Source: Rhodoblastus sp.
GTDB lineage: Bacteria; Pseudomonadota; Alphaproteobacteria; Rhizobiales; Beijerinckiaceae
Direction of reading: 5' to 3'
NCBI RefSeq assembly: GCF_019449565.1
Contig: NZ_JAGRPM010000065.1
Coordinates: 47,978 to 111,977, forward strand
DNA: 64,000 nt
Shown here: one piece after another, positions 45,627 through 54,815 of the stretch
Position numbering within the stretch: the first letter of the stretch is position 1
Layout of the letters: each line of letters begins with the position of its first letter
Program-made: the position numbers and the translations under genes
Notes under the pieces: generated by a model
Seen by the model: only the letters and a program-made list of their open reading frames with translations
What the model was told of the DNA's origin: nothing
Database searches by the model: none

Positions 45627-45728
45627 TCGGACCTCGCCCGAAAGGAGTTTTATCCCCGCGAATGCCGGCGAGCGCAAGCGCGAGGCTGAAATCGAGCGCA
45701 AAACACCCGCCGCCGCGCCGGATAGGAC

Positions 45729-46127
45729 TCAGCTGCAGGCGCTCTTCAGCTCGGGCTCGCGGCGCAGGAATGAATGCGATCCCGCCTCCCAGCGCAGACG
45801 CCGCTGTTCCATCGCGCCGGCTTCCGCACGCGCAATATCCCGCGTGGCGTCCCAGGCGTCTTCCAGCGCCGTCTCGACGACATGGCGCAGACCCGTCAGG
45901 ATCGGCATTTCACTGCGGACCATGTTGGTTTCCAGCATTTTACGCCGCAGGGGGCTGGCCTTGCGATCATAATCGGCGGCCAGACGCGCCACGAAAGCGC
46001 CGGCCGACACGCCCGCGCTCCCCGCCGCCGCCGCCACGCGCCGCTGAAGCTTGCCGCCGATGCAGGCAAGAGCCGCCGCAGCGACATGTTCATTGGCGCA
46101 TGTTCGGAACAATTCGCTCGTTCGCAT
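45729..46127 (-). CDS. Hypothetical protein, candidate CtrA-regulated gene
   Basis: From ATG 46127 the product has 132 residues. It is mostly alpha-helical and rich in Ala and Arg, with CIGGKLQRRVAAAAGSAGVSAGAFVARLAADYDRKASP in the middle, which resembles a small helix-turn-helix or ribbon-helix region but is not a family I recognise. A perfect CtrA-type box lies about 185 bp upstream. The frame is open to 46172 but without a good start. No enzymatic motif is visible. Confidence 0.55.
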   Translation of the reverse strand: MRTSELFRTCANEHVAAAALACIGGKLQRRVAAAAGSAGVSAGAFVARLAADYDRKASPLRRKMLETNMVRSEMPILTGLRHVVETALEDAWDATRDIARAEAGAMEQRRLRWEAGSHSFLRREPELKSACS

Positions 46128-46317
46128 GAAGGTCTCCGACTTCCGGTGGGCGCCGCCACACTGCTTGCGCAAGTGCGACCGCGCGGCGTTTCGGGGAAAA
46201 CCGTTCCAGAAAACTCAACGCCAGTGGGAACGCGAGGATCATACCAATGATGGAGGATGGCGAACGAATCACAATGCCGTGAAAATCCCGAAATGAGCCG
46301 CGCCAAATCGACGCGGT

Positions 46318-46333
46318 TTAAGGATTCGTTAAC
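46318..46333 (-). promoter_or_regulatory. Perfect CtrA-type box with an embedded GANTC site
   Basis: The bases form TTAA-GGATTCG-TTAAC, an exact TTAA-N7-TTAAC match to the CtrA recognition sequence. The spacer contains GATTC, a CcrM (GANTC) methylation site. The box overlaps the last codons of the aldolase gene and lies upstream of the leftward hypothetical gene at 45729-46127. Confidence 0.55.
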
Positions 46334-47024
46334 TTTTTTGAGCGCCAGGACCATAGGATGCGAAGCGTTCGACCAGCGACAGAACCTCGGAGTCTGGCAG
46401 GAGAACTGGGCCGCCCGCGAGGCTGGCCAGATAGTGCAGCCGCGCCAGGGTTTCGAGTTCTCCGGCGAGCCAGAGCGCCCGCTTCAAGTCCGGCCCGACC
46501 GCGATCATGCCATGGCTGCCGAGCAGCACGCCCTGGCGCGGCCCGAGCCCCGCCACGGCCAGTTCGGACAGTTCCGGCGTGCCGAAGGGCGCATAATCCG
46601 TGCATTCGATGCTGGCGCCGCCGAATGCCGCGATCATGTAATGGCTCGCCGGGATCGGCCTGCGCAGCATGGCCATCACCGTGGCATAGGGCGCATGGGC
46701 GTGGACCACGGCGGCGACATCCGGACGCGCGCGGAAAATATCGCGATGGAAACGCCATTCGCTGGAGGCCTTGAGTCCGGTCTTCTCGTCGCGGACCGGG
46801 ATCTCGGCGCCGAGATCCATCGTAACGATCATGTCCGGCGTCAGTTCGTCGTAATCGACGCCGCTCGGCGTGATCAGCATGGCCTCGCCGAGACGCGCGG
46901 AAATATTGCCCGCCGCGCCCTGGTTGAAATCCTTCGCGTTCATCGCGCGGCACGCGGCTACGATCGCCTCGCGCGCCTTGCGCTCTGCTTTTTTCGACGC
47001 TGCTTTTTTCAATCCCGCCATCAC
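46329..47024 (-). CDS. Class II aldolase/adducin family protein
   Basis: The 231-residue protein belongs to the fuculose-1-phosphate aldolase family, which uses a metal to split or epimerise sugar phosphates. It keeps Glu89 (SSEWRFH), His108 and His110 (HAHAPY), and His171 (GSHGM), the expected metal ligands and base. Its true substrate is unknown. It starts inside the end of the upstream glyoxalase gene (ATGA overlap), suggesting a shared pathway for reactive carbonyls. Confidence 0.85.
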   Translation of the reverse strand: MMAGLKKAASKKAERKAREAIVAACRAMNAKDFNQGAAGNISARLGEAMLITPSGVDYDELTPDMIVTMDLGAEIPVRDEKTGLKASSEWRFHRDIFRARPDVAAVVHAHAPYATVMAMLRRPIPASHYMIAAFGGASIECTDYAPFGTPELSELAVAGLGPRQGVLLGSHGMIAVGPDLKRALWLAGELETLARLHYLASLAGGPVLLPDSEVLSLVERFASYGPGAQKS

Positions 47025-47461
47025 CAGCTTCCGATATTCGACGCGCTCGCCCAGGGCTCCCGCGCAGGCAGTGCGCCGCCCTTTTGCAGCAATTCAATGG
47101 AGATGCCGTCCGGCGAACGGATGAAGGCCATGTGACCGTCGCGCGGCGGCCGGTTGATGGTCACGCCAGCCTGCGAAAGCTTGTCGCAAAAGGCGTAGAT
47201 GTCATCGACCTCATAGGCGAGATGGCCAAAATTGCGGCCGCCCGTATAGGATTCCGGGTCCCAGTTATAGGTCAGCTCCACGACGGGCGCGGCACTCGCA
47301 GTGGCCTGCGCGGCGTCCCCTGGCGCGGCGAGGAAGATCAGGGTGAAGCGGCCCTTTTCATTCTCCATCCGTCGGGTTTCGACCATGCCGAGCTTGGTCA
47401 CGAAAAAATCGAACGCCGCGTCGAGATCGCCGACCCGGATCATCGTATGCAGGTAGCGCAT
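47021..47461 (-). CDS. gloA: Lactoylglutathione lyase (glyoxalase I)
   Basis: Glyoxalase I converts the hemithioacetal of methylglyoxal and glutathione to lactoylglutathione. The 146-residue product begins [20 protein letters not shown] and has the four metal ligands His5, Glu62, His80 and Glu123, with [20 protein letters not shown] in the middle. The length matches the single-domain Ni-type enzyme. It is translationally coupled to the aldolase gene. Confidence 0.93.
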   Translation of the reverse strand: MRYLHTMIRVGDLDAAFDFFVTKLGMVETRRMENEKGRFTLIFLAAPGDAAQATASAAPVVELTYNWDPESYTGGRNFGHLAYEVDDIYAFCDKLSQAGVTINRPPRDGHMAFIRSPDGISIELLQKGGALPAREPWASASNIGSW

Positions 47462-47635
47462 CGCCGCCTCCTTCTGTTGCGCCGCCTTTATAACCGAATT
47501 CGCGCCAATTCGAGCCCGATTTCAATGCGTCCGTAGCCCAGCGGCGCGCGCAGCGCGAGGCGCTTCAGGCTTTCCCGCCTTGCCCGGGCCCGCGCCGAAA
47601 TGCTATTGCAGCCGCGCAAGGCAGGAGGACCGCCC

Positions 47636-49015
47636 TTGACCGACGCCGCCCTCAAGGAAAAAGTCGCCCTCAGCTCCATCGTCGCCAGCGCCTTGCTCAC
47701 GATCGGCAAGCTCGCGGCGGGCGTGGCCTCCGGATCGCTGGCGCTTCTGTCCGAGGGCGCCCATAACGCGCTCGACACCGGCGCCACCATCCTCACCTAT
47801 TTCGCCGTGCGCGAGGCCAACAAGCCCGCCGACGACCGCCATCATTACGGCCACGGCAAGTTCGAATCGCTTTCGGCCTTGGCCGAAACGGGCCTTCTCG
47901 CCGGCCTCGCCTGCTATGTCCTTGTCGCCGCGATCCGTCGGCTGTGGGAAGGCGCCGAGCCCATCGACGCGAGCTGGCCGGTCTTCGCCGTGCTCGGCGT
48001 CTCCATCGTGGTGGACCTCGCCCGCTGGCGGACCTTGCGCGCCGTGGCCATCAAGACCGGCAGCCACGCGCTCGCCGCCGACGCCATGCATTTCGCCAGC
48101 GACCTTGTCGGCTCGGCGCTGGTGCTGATCGGCCTTGCCGCCAGTTCCTATGGTTTCCATCAGGGCGACGCCCTGGCCGCGATCGGCGTCGCTTTGTTCA
48201 TCGGCTACGCCGGATATCATCTCGGCCGCGACACCATCGAGACCCTGCTCGACACGGCGCCCGAGGGGCTGGCCGAAAACTTCCGCTCCGCCATCGGGCA
48301 AATTCCCGGCGTCGTCGAGGTCGAGGACGTGAAGCTGCGCGGCAATGGCCCACATATTCTGGGCGAAGTCACCGTCGCCGTCTCGCGCACCCTGCCGGTG
48401 GAGCGCCTGATCCAGATCGAGCGCGCCGTGCAGGCGAAGATCGCCGAAATTTCGCCCGAGACCCAGGCCAGCGTCATCACCTCGCCGCGCGCGCTCGACG
48501 AGGAGACGCTGACCGAACGAATCATGCTGATCGCCGGCCGACGCAAGCTGGCCGTACATCACATCATCGTCCAGCGGCTCGACGGACGCGATTGCATCGC
48601 CTTCGATCTCGAAATCGACGGCACAATGTCGCATGGCGCGGCCCATGAGATCGCCACGGCTCTGGAAGACGAAATCCGGGCGGAGGTTGGCGCCGGGATC
48701 GAAGTGGAAAGCCATATCGAGCCGTTGCAGGACCATGCGCTAACCGGACACGAAGCCGATCCCGCGACAATCAGGCAGATTACCGACTCTCTGCGCCAAC
48801 TGGCGATCGAGGGCGGGGTGCTCCAAGGCGTCCATGACGTGCGCGCGCGCAGGACCGAGGAAGGGCTGGTGGTCAATTTCCACGCCAATGTCGATCCTGC
48901 CCTGAGCGTGGCGGCGGCCCATGAGGCCATGGACCGGCTGGAGCGCGCCATTCGCGAGCGCACCCCGAGCCTGCTGCGGGTGGTCGGCCATGCCGAGCCG
49001 GTCGGCGCAGGCTAG
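47636..49015 (+). CDS. Cation diffusion facilitator (CDF) transporter with extended C-terminus
   Basis: From a TTG at 47636 (AGGAGG seven bases upstream) the protein has 459 residues. The membrane part has six helices with HNALD near the start and HFASD further on, the usual CDF metal-site pattern. After the first cytoplasmic dimerisation domain (about residues 200-285) come roughly 170 more residues that look like two further repeats of the same type of domain (for example HHIIVQRLDGRDCIAFDLEIDGTMSHGAAHEIA). It probably exports Zn(II), Fe(II) or Mn(II). Confidence 0.87.
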   Translation: MTDAALKEKVALSSIVASALLTIGKLAAGVASGSLALLSEGAHNALDTGATILTYFAVREANKPADDRHHYGHGKFESLSALAETGLLAGLACYVLVAAIRRLWEGAEPIDASWPVFAVLGVSIVVDLARWRTLRAVAIKTGSHALAADAMHFASDLVGSALVLIGLAASSYGFHQGDALAAIGVALFIGYAGYHLGRDTIETLLDTAPEGLAENFRSAIGQIPGVVEVEDVKLRGNGPHILGEVTVAVSRTLPVERLIQIERAVQAKIAEISPETQASVITSPRALDEETLTERIMLIAGRRKLAVHHIIVQRLDGRDCIAFDLEIDGTMSHGAAHEIATALEDEIRAEVGAGIEVESHIEPLQDHALTGHEADPATIRQITDSLRQLAIEGGVLQGVHDVRARRTEEGLVVNFHANVDPALSVAAAHEAMDRLERAIRERTPSLLRVVGHAEPVGAG

Positions 49016-49117
49016 CCCACGCATAGGGATAATCATCGGCGCCGCGCTCCCGGCTTGCCGCAACGCGAATCCGGGGCCATTCTCTCGAGCAAGGCTTACC
49101 TTGCGCCCGGGGGTACA

Positions 49118-49963
49118 ATGGCGGCGTTCCTGCGATTTCTGCTCATCGGCCTGACCTTGCTCGCGGCGGCGCGCGTCTCGGCGGGAGACTCCCGCGACGA
49201 CGGCCAGGTCGATATGGCGCTGATCGTCTCGGTGGACGTGTCGGGCTCGGTCGACGAGCGGCGCTATGAATTGCAGATGGACGGGATCGCCAAGGCGCTG
49301 AACGATCCGGAAGTCATCGCCGCCATGCTGAGCGGCCCGCGCGGCCGCATCATGTTCACCATGGTCGAATGGTCGGAACAGGCCGAGCCGGCCATCCCCT
49401 GGACCCGCCTCGCCTCACGCGAGGACATTCTGGCTTTGGCCGCCCGGGTGCGCCGAACGCCGCGACCGGCGGGTGAATTCACCTGCGTCGCCCATATGAT
49501 GAGCGTCGTGCATGACCTGATCGTCCCCACCCTGCCGGTCGCCGCGCGGAGGGTCGTGATGGACGTTTCAGGCGACGGCGTCGACAATTGCGACGGCGAA
49601 GACGCCACCGCCGACATGCGCGACCGGCTGACTGCCGAAGGGGTGACGATCAACGGCCTGCCGATCAATGAAAGCAATCCCGAGCAGCCGCTCGGCGCCG
49701 GCGCCTATCGCGCGCCGGGCCGCCCGTTCGAGAACCGCGCCAATGTCGCCGAGATCAAGACACTGGAGCCATGGTACCGTCAATATGTGATCGGCGGCGA
49801 CGGCGCCTTTCTGGTCCCGGCGCGCGGCTATGGCGATTTCGACCGCGCCATCAAGCAGAAATTCGCCATGGAAATCAGCGGCCGGCCACCCGCGTCCACG
49901 CGAATCCGCCTCAGCGCAGCAGCGTCGCCTTCACCCACCAATCCGGATGGCCGCGCGAAATAG
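49118..49963 (+). CDS. Exported DUF1194 (von Willebrand A-like) protein
   Basis: From ATG 49118 the product has 281 residues, with a signal peptide (about residues 1-22) and a vWA-like fold. The fold has a MIDAS-type VDVSGSVDERRY motif at about residues 40-51, and DVSGDGVDNCDGE further on with the other metal residues. This is the DUF1194 family of unknown function. It probably binds protein partners in the periplasm. Its 3' end overlaps the 3' end of ispE by 53 bp on the opposite strand. Confidence 0.85.
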   Translation: MAAFLRFLLIGLTLLAAARVSAGDSRDDGQVDMALIVSVDVSGSVDERRYELQMDGIAKALNDPEVIAAMLSGPRGRIMFTMVEWSEQAEPAIPWTRLASREDILALAARVRRTPRPAGEFTCVAHMMSVVHDLIVPTLPVAARRVVMDVSGDGVDNCDGEDATADMRDRLTAEGVTINGLPINESNPEQPLGAGAYRAPGRPFENRANVAEIKTLEPWYRQYVIGGDGAFLVPARGYGDFDRAIKQKFAMEISGRPPASTRIRLSAAASPSPTNPDGRAK

Positions 49964-50819
49964 CCTTCGCCGCCGCGCCCGCCTGGCGGCAGGATTCGAA
50001 CAGAGCAAAACAGGTGGCGCCGGAGCCCGACATGCGAGCGAGCCGGCAGCCGCGCGCGCCGCTCAGCACCGCCAGCACATGGCCGACCACCGGCGCCAGC
50101 ACGCAGGCCGCGTCCTCCATGTCGTTGCGGCCCTTTTTCAGGGCGCGCAGCAGGCTTTCAAAATCCATGCCCGACGCAATCGCCGGATGCGGGCCATAGC
50201 CCAGGCTCTCGCCGGGCCGCAAGCCGAGCTTCTGGAACACCGCCCGCGTCTCGACCGGGACGCGCGGATTGATCAGCACGGCGAAAAGCGGCGGCAGCGC
50301 AATCGGCGAACCGAGCCTTTCGCCGACGCCGCCCATCATTTTTGCACGCGGATCGATGCAGACCGGGATGTCCGCGCCCGTCTGGCGCGCGGCGGCGTAA
50401 ATCGCCGGATCGTCGGCGGCGAGTCCATTGGCCCGGGCGAGCAGGCGCAGGGCGGCGGCCGCGTCCGAAGAGCCGCCGCCGATCCCCGCCGCGACCGGCA
50501 GGCGTTTGACGAGATGGAAGGCGCCCGAGATCAGGCCCGGCTTTTCCGCCCTGAGCGCGCGTTCGACCCGCGCCACCAGATTGTCGCCGCCGTCGCCCGC
50601 CTCGAAAGCCGTCGGGCCTTCCAGCGTCAGATCGAAATATTCAGCGGGCGTAAAGCTGAGGTAATCGCCCGCTCCGGCGAAGGCGACCAGGCTTTGCAAT
50701 TCGTGATAGCCGTCGGGGCGGCGCCCTTCGATATGCAGAGTGAGATTGATTTTCGCCGGGGCGCGGGACGCCAGTACGGCGGCCAAATTGACGGCGGCTG
50801 TGACTTTCGTTTCCGTCAT
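49911..50819 (-). CDS. ispE: IspE, 4-diphosphocytidyl-2-C-methyl-D-erythritol kinase
   Basis: IspE phosphorylates CDP-methylerythritol in the MEP isoprenoid pathway, as does IspH at the other end of the pathway. From ATG 50819 the protein has 302 residues, with APAKINLTLHIEGRRPDGYHEL at the N-terminus and the ATP-binding GHMP motif PVAAGIGGGSSDAAA at about residues 93-107. The start overlaps the pirin stop (ATGA), so the two may be translated together. Confidence 0.93.
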   Translation of the reverse strand: MTETKVTAAVNLAAVLASRAPAKINLTLHIEGRRPDGYHELQSLVAFAGAGDYLSFTPAEYFDLTLEGPTAFEAGDGGDNLVARVERALRAEKPGLISGAFHLVKRLPVAAGIGGGSSDAAAALRLLARANGLAADDPAIYAAARQTGADIPVCIDPRAKMMGGVGERLGSPIALPPLFAVLINPRVPVETRAVFQKLGLRPGESLGYGPHPAIASGMDFESLLRALKKGRNDMEDAACVLAPVVGHVLAVLSGARGCRLARMSGSGATCFALFESCRQAGAAAKAISRGHPDWWVKATLLR

Positions 50820-51709
50820 AGAGCTTTCAGTTCCGGCGCCGGCGTGAATTCCGGATCGCCTTCGAGCAGTTTGAATTTCCCCGCGACCCAATCGGCGCGG
50901 GCGGCCAGAATGCGCTCGCGGTCGGAGGATACGAAATTCCACCACAAGAATCGCGGGCCATCCATCGCGTCGCCGCCGAGCGCGGCGAGCCGGCTCGTCG
51001 CCGTCGCGCGCACCGCCGCCCTTGCGCCCGGACGGATGACGATCAATTGGTCGGCGCCAAAAGTCGCGCCGTCAATCTCGACCTGACCGGAGACGATGTA
51101 GAAGGCGCGCTCGTCATGGCCGCCGCAAAATTCGTAGATGGCGCCCTGATCGAGCTGGATATCCGCGAAAAAGCAGGTCGAGAAGGTTTTGACCGGCGCC
51201 TGATGGCCGTGCAGGGTTCCAATCGCGAGGCGCAAGCGCCAGCCCTCGCCTGCGATCTCGGGCAGGGCCTCGCGCTCGTGATGCTCGAAGCTCGGCTCGG
51301 TTTCCTCGAATTTCTTGGGCAGGCCGACCCAGAATTGCAGCCCGTCCATGCGCCCGCCCGAGGCGCGGAAATCCTGCGGCGAGCGCTCCGAATGGACGAT
51401 GCCCCGCCCCGCGACCATGAGATTGACCGCGCCCGGGGAAATTTGCTGGGAGCTGCCGAGCGAATCGCGGTGAAACATTTCGCCATTAAGCAGATAGGTC
51501 AGAGTGGCGAGGCCGATATGGGGATGCGGCCGCACATCAATGCCGGTTCCCGGCGCGAAATCCGCCGGCCCCATACGGTCGAGGAAGACGAAGGGGCCAA
51601 CCATGCGCCGCTTGGCCGAGGGCAGCACGCGGCGCACGCCGAAGCCGCCGAGGTCCTTCGCCACCGGAACGACGACGGTTTCGACCGAAGCGGGCGCAAG
51701 CTCGGACAT
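50816..51709 (-). CDS. Pirin family protein
   Basis: Pirins are iron-binding cupin proteins; some act as quercetinases or regulators. The 297-residue protein has the expected metal ligands His62, His64, His106 and Glu108 (PHPHIGLATLTYL and GRGIVHSERS), plus a C-terminal cupin domain. It is coupled to ispE by a four-base overlap and follows xseB's gene by only four bases on the same strand. Confidence 0.9.
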   Translation of the reverse strand: MSELAPASVETVVVPVAKDLGGFGVRRVLPSAKRRMVGPFVFLDRMGPADFAPGTGIDVRPHPHIGLATLTYLLNGEMFHRDSLGSSQQISPGAVNLMVAGRGIVHSERSPQDFRASGGRMDGLQFWVGLPKKFEETEPSFEHHEREALPEIAGEGWRLRLAIGTLHGHQAPVKTFSTCFFADIQLDQGAIYEFCGGHDERAFYIVSGQVEIDGATFGADQLIVIRPGARAAVRATATSRLAALGGDAMDGPRFLWWNFVSSDRERILAARADWVAGKFKLLEGDPEFTPAPELKAL

Positions 51710-51713
51710 GACT

Positions 51714-51959
51714 TCACTCCACGTCGAGGGGGGCGACGCTTTTGGCGGCGCCGTCCGCCCCTTGCACGATCTTCTCGATGCGCGCCTCGGCGCTCTTCAA
51801 CAGCGTTTCGCAATGTTTCTTGAGGATTTCGCCGCGCTCATAAAGCGCGATGGACTTGTCCAGATCGACATTGCCCTTTTCGAGCGCGCCAACGATTTCC
51901 TCAAGCTCGCGCATGGCGGCTTCGAAGCTCAAACTGGCGACTGTTTCGGGCTGGCTCAA
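51714..51959 (-). CDS. xseB: XseB, exodeoxyribonuclease VII small subunit
   Basis: The 81-residue product starts [44 protein letters not shown], the XseB family sequence, and is mostly helical. It partners XseA, which is not in the window. It is transcribed with pirin and ispE downstream. Confidence 0.93.
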   Translation of the reverse strand: MSQPETVASLSFEAAMRELEEIVGALEKGNVDLDKSIALYERGEILKKHCETLLKSAEARIEKIVQGADGAAKSVAPLDVE

Positions 51960-52020
51960 TGTCGTCTTCCGTCCTGTTCTTCGCGCTCCAATATGGACCG
52001 CGCGGCCGCGCTCGACAAGT

Positions 52021-53019
52021 TCAGCCCCTTATGCCCACCCTCAGGCCAGGGGCCGGACGCTCCTGCAGCACGTCGCGGCGGAAGCGGAACAAAGCCGCCG
52101 GACGCCCGCCGGTGGCGTGCGACATTTCCCCAGTCGGCTCGACCACGGCGGAGGCCTCGACGAGGCGGCGGAAATTCTGCTTGTGCAGGTGACGCCCGGA
52201 AATGGCCTCGACCGTGGTCTGCAAGGCCGTCAGCGTGAAATTCTCCGGCATTAGCTCGAAGATCACCGGACGATATTTCATCTTGGCGCGCAATCGGCCC
52301 ATGGCGGTGGCCAGAATCCGGCGATGGTCGGCCTGCATGGATTCGCCGAGTGGCGGCCGCTCCTTGAATTCCGGCGCCGGCTCGCGGCCGTCGCGCACGC
52401 TCTCCTCGACCAGACCGGCCTCATAGAGCAGCTCGTAACGGTCGAGGACGTTTTCTTCGTCGAAACGGTCGCCATCCTCGCCAAACAGCAGGCGGACTCG
52501 CTCCAAACGCGAGAGGCCGCGCCGATGGGTCGAATCGCCGCCGCGCGCGACGAAGGCGCGCAAGCCCGGCATGATGGCGGCGTCGATCAGCGGCGGACGG
52601 CCCTGCCGCCAATCCTCCCAGGGGAAAAAGCGATACCATTCGCGAAAGCCCGCGTCCGGCGCCGTTGCGATGTCCTCTCCGCTGATGCGGGTGAGCGCGA
52701 GATAGCCGATCGAAACCACATGGGGGTCGCGGCTGTCGGCGCGGCTGTGGCGACCGCGATCGCCGAAAGTGTAAAGCTGTTCGACATAGCCGACGGGCAC
52801 GCCGGTCTGTTCGGCGACCCAGGCGCGCAGGCCCATCTCGAAGGTGCGGTGATTGACCGGGTCGAATGGACCGGACGGCAACGCAGCCACCCCCGCGCCG
52901 AGATCTTCGCGCCGCGCGCCGCGCGCCACCAGAATCAAGGGCGCGTCGCCACGAACCGCGACGATGGCCGCCGTGAGGCCGATCTCCACCGGGACCGATG
53001 GATGGGGGACCCCGTTCAT
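52021..53019 (-). CDS. Nudix-fold protein fused to a winged-helix domain (NrtR-like)
   Basis: From ATG 53019 the protein has 332 residues. The N-terminal half is a Nudix domain whose catalytic box is degenerate: the REUxEE segment reads [10 protein letters not shown], so pyrophosphatase activity is doubtful. The C-terminal part (residues about 245-300, [26 protein letters not shown]) matches the winged-helix DNA-binding domain of NrtR, the regulator of NAD synthesis. Full-length NrtR is usually shorter, so this may be a related regulator. It overlaps the stop of the tyrosine phosphatase gene by four bases. Confidence 0.78.
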   Translation of the reverse strand: MNGVPHPSVPVEIGLTAAIVAVRGDAPLILVARGARREDLGAGVAALPSGPFDPVNHRTFEMGLRAWVAEQTGVPVGYVEQLYTFGDRGRHSRADSRDPHVVSIGYLALTRISGEDIATAPDAGFREWYRFFPWEDWRQGRPPLIDAAIMPGLRAFVARGGDSTHRRGLSRLERVRLLFGEDGDRFDEENVLDRYELLYEAGLVEESVRDGREPAPEFKERPPLGESMQADHRRILATAMGRLRAKMKYRPVIFELMPENFTLTALQTTVEAISGRHLHKQNFRRLVEASAVVEPTGEMSHATGGRPAALFRFRRDVLQERPAPGLRVGIRG

Positions 53020-53528
53020 GCCAGATCCATGCAGAAGATTTCGCCCTCGAAACATTCGGCGCCGCGCCCGATCGATTCGCTGGCGGCAATCATCCTTCCT
53101 TCGCGCGACAGCAGCGAGTCGGCAAGTGCGATCAAATGCCTATTCGGCGTGGCGGAGGGCGATAGCCGGCGCAGTTCTCGCGCGATTTCGTCTTCCGGCC
53201 TCGGCGTCAGCGCACAGGCTGCGATGAACGCCGCCGCGGGCGAGCGGCTGACGCCGGCATAGCAATGAATGACGAGCGGGCGGGCGCGATCCCAGCCGCG
53301 GACGAAAGCCAGCAAGGCCTCGACATGTTCGAGGCCGGCCAGCACATGGCCGTCGCGGGGCGCGACAATGTCAGACAGAGCTAGCACCAGATGGCGATGC
53401 GGGACGATGCGTGACGGGCGAGGCGGCGGCGGTGGCGGACTGAGCAGGGAAATCAGACTTTCCGCGCCGCTTTGCTCGACCACCTGTTCGACTTTGCCGA
53501 GCGGACAGACATAGAGCCGGCCCATCAC
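53016..53528 (-). CDS. Tyrosine/dual-specificity protein phosphatase-like protein
   Basis: The 170-residue product has the cysteine phosphatase P-loop HCYAGVSRSP with Cys89 and Arg95, and an upstream Asp53 that may serve as general acid. A proline-rich insertion (residues about 31-38) is unusual. The domain resembles small DSP/PTP proteins of alphaproteobacteria. It lies in the middle of a four-gene overlapping block, starting in the end of the HD gene and ending in the start of the Nudix gene. Confidence 0.8.
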   Translation of the reverse strand: MMGRLYVCPLGKVEQVVEQSGAESLISLLSPPPPPPRPSRIVPHRHLVLALSDIVAPRDGHVLAGLEHVEALLAFVRGWDRARPLVIHCYAGVSRSPAAAFIAACALTPRPEDEIARELRRLSPSATPNRHLIALADSLLSREGRMIAASESIGRGAECFEGEIFCMDLA

Positions 53529-54127
53529 AGCCCCCTGTCAAAGGCTTTGAACCGGTCCAGGAACAGCGCCTGCGCCTGCGCCGAAGACATCGGCGCCAGC
53601 AGGGGTTCAAGCGGCTCGGGCGCGATGTCCGGCGCGCCGAACAGGCTTTTCGCCTCGTCGGCCTCGAAGCCGGCGTAGCGCGTGGCCTCGAAAAAAGCCG
53701 AGATGCGGTCGGCCTTCTTGGTCAGACGTTCCAACGCCGCGGGCGGATCGGGATTGAGGGAAAATCTTTGCAGGATCGCCTGCGCCAGCCGCGCCTCGAA
53801 CTCGCGATAGACGCCGCCGAGCGCCGCCTTGAAGGGCGAAATCATGTCGCCGATGACATATTCCGGCGCGTCATGCAGCAAGGCGTAGAGTTTTCCGCGA
53901 GGCGAAAGAGTAGGGTCAATCAGGGCGCAGATATCCGCCACCAGAACGGAATGCTGGGCCACCGAGAAGATCACGCCGCCCTGCGTCTGGCCATTCCAGC
54001 GCGCGACGCGGGCGAGGCCATGCGCGATGTCCTCGATCTCGACGTCCAGCGGCGAGGGATTGAGAATGTCGAGACGGCGTCCCGACAACATGCGCTGCCA
54101 GGCGCGCGGCGCAGCCTTGGCCTTCAT
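53525..54127 (-). CDS. HD-domain phosphohydrolase (YfbR-like)
   Basis: The 200-residue protein has His59, His85-Asp86 and a later Asp of an HD domain (SVAQHSVLVADI, LLHDAPEYVIGDMISPFK, KKADRISAFFEATRYAGFE). This resembles YfbR-type 5'-nucleotidases that act on deoxynucleoside monophosphates. The start is at 54127, inside the end of the tag gene, so the two are probably co-translated. Confidence 0.83.
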   Translation of the reverse strand: MKAKAAPRAWQRMLSGRRLDILNPSPLDVEIEDIAHGLARVARWNGQTQGGVIFSVAQHSVLVADICALIDPTLSPRGKLYALLHDAPEYVIGDMISPFKAALGGVYREFEARLAQAILQRFSLNPDPPAALERLTKKADRISAFFEATRYAGFEADEAKSLFGAPDIAPEPLEPLLAPMSSAQAQALFLDRFKAFDRGL

Positions 54128-54753
54128 GCGCGCTCCGAATTGTTATAGGCCAGCTGGCAGCCCTGATGGCGATGGCAATCGACCAGATGGTCGTTGACCA
54201 TGCCGACAGCCTGCATGAAGGCGTAAATGATCGTCGGGCCGCAGAATTTGAAGCCGCGCTGCTTCAATTCGCGCGAGAGCTTTTCCGAGACCGGCGTCAG
54301 GGCGGGAACCTCGTCAAGGGCGCGAAACCTGTTCACGATGGGGCGGCCGTCAACGAAATCCCACAGAAAATTGGAAAAGCCCTGCCCGGCCTCGATTTCG
54401 AGATAGAGCCGAGCGGAGGCCACGGTTCCGGCAATCTTGGCGCGATTGCGGATGATTCCGGCGTCCTGCATCAGGCTCTCGAGCTTGGCAGGCTCATAGG
54501 CCGCGATCTTTTCCGGGTTGAAGCCATCGAAGGCGCGGCGGAAATTCTCGCGCTTGCGCAGGATGGAGATCCAGGACAGTCCGGCCTGGAAGCCATCGAG
54601 AATGAGCTTCTCGAACAAAGCGCGGGACTCCAATTCCGGCACGCCCCATTCGTCGTCGTGATAGGCGACATATGCCTGGTCCTGCCCCGGCCAGGGGCAA
54701 CGCAATCTCCCGTCGGGATGGAGAATGGCGATTCGTCTCGGAGCGTCCGTCAT
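54124..54753 (-). CDS. tag: DNA-3-methyladenine glycosylase I
   Basis: Tag removes 3-methyladenine from alkylated DNA. From ATG 54753 the product has 209 residues, with Cys19 and His32 (RCPWPGQDQAYVAYHDDEWG) and a C-terminal HLVDCHRH that together form the zinc snap, and FQAGLSWISILRKRENFRRAFDGF in the catalytic core. It starts a block of four overlapping genes on the minus strand. Confidence 0.93.
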   Translation of the reverse strand: MTDAPRRIAILHPDGRLRCPWPGQDQAYVAYHDDEWGVPELESRALFEKLILDGFQAGLSWISILRKRENFRRAFDGFNPEKIAAYEPAKLESLMQDAGIIRNRAKIAGTVASARLYLEIEAGQGFSNFLWDFVDGRPIVNRFRALDEVPALTPVSEKLSRELKQRGFKFCGPTIIYAFMQAVGMVNDHLVDCHRHQGCQLAYNNSERA

Positions 54754-54815
54754 ATTGAAAGATTTAGCGGCTTGGCGGCTGTTCGCCAAGGACAGGCTCT
54801 TAACGCTCCTTGATA

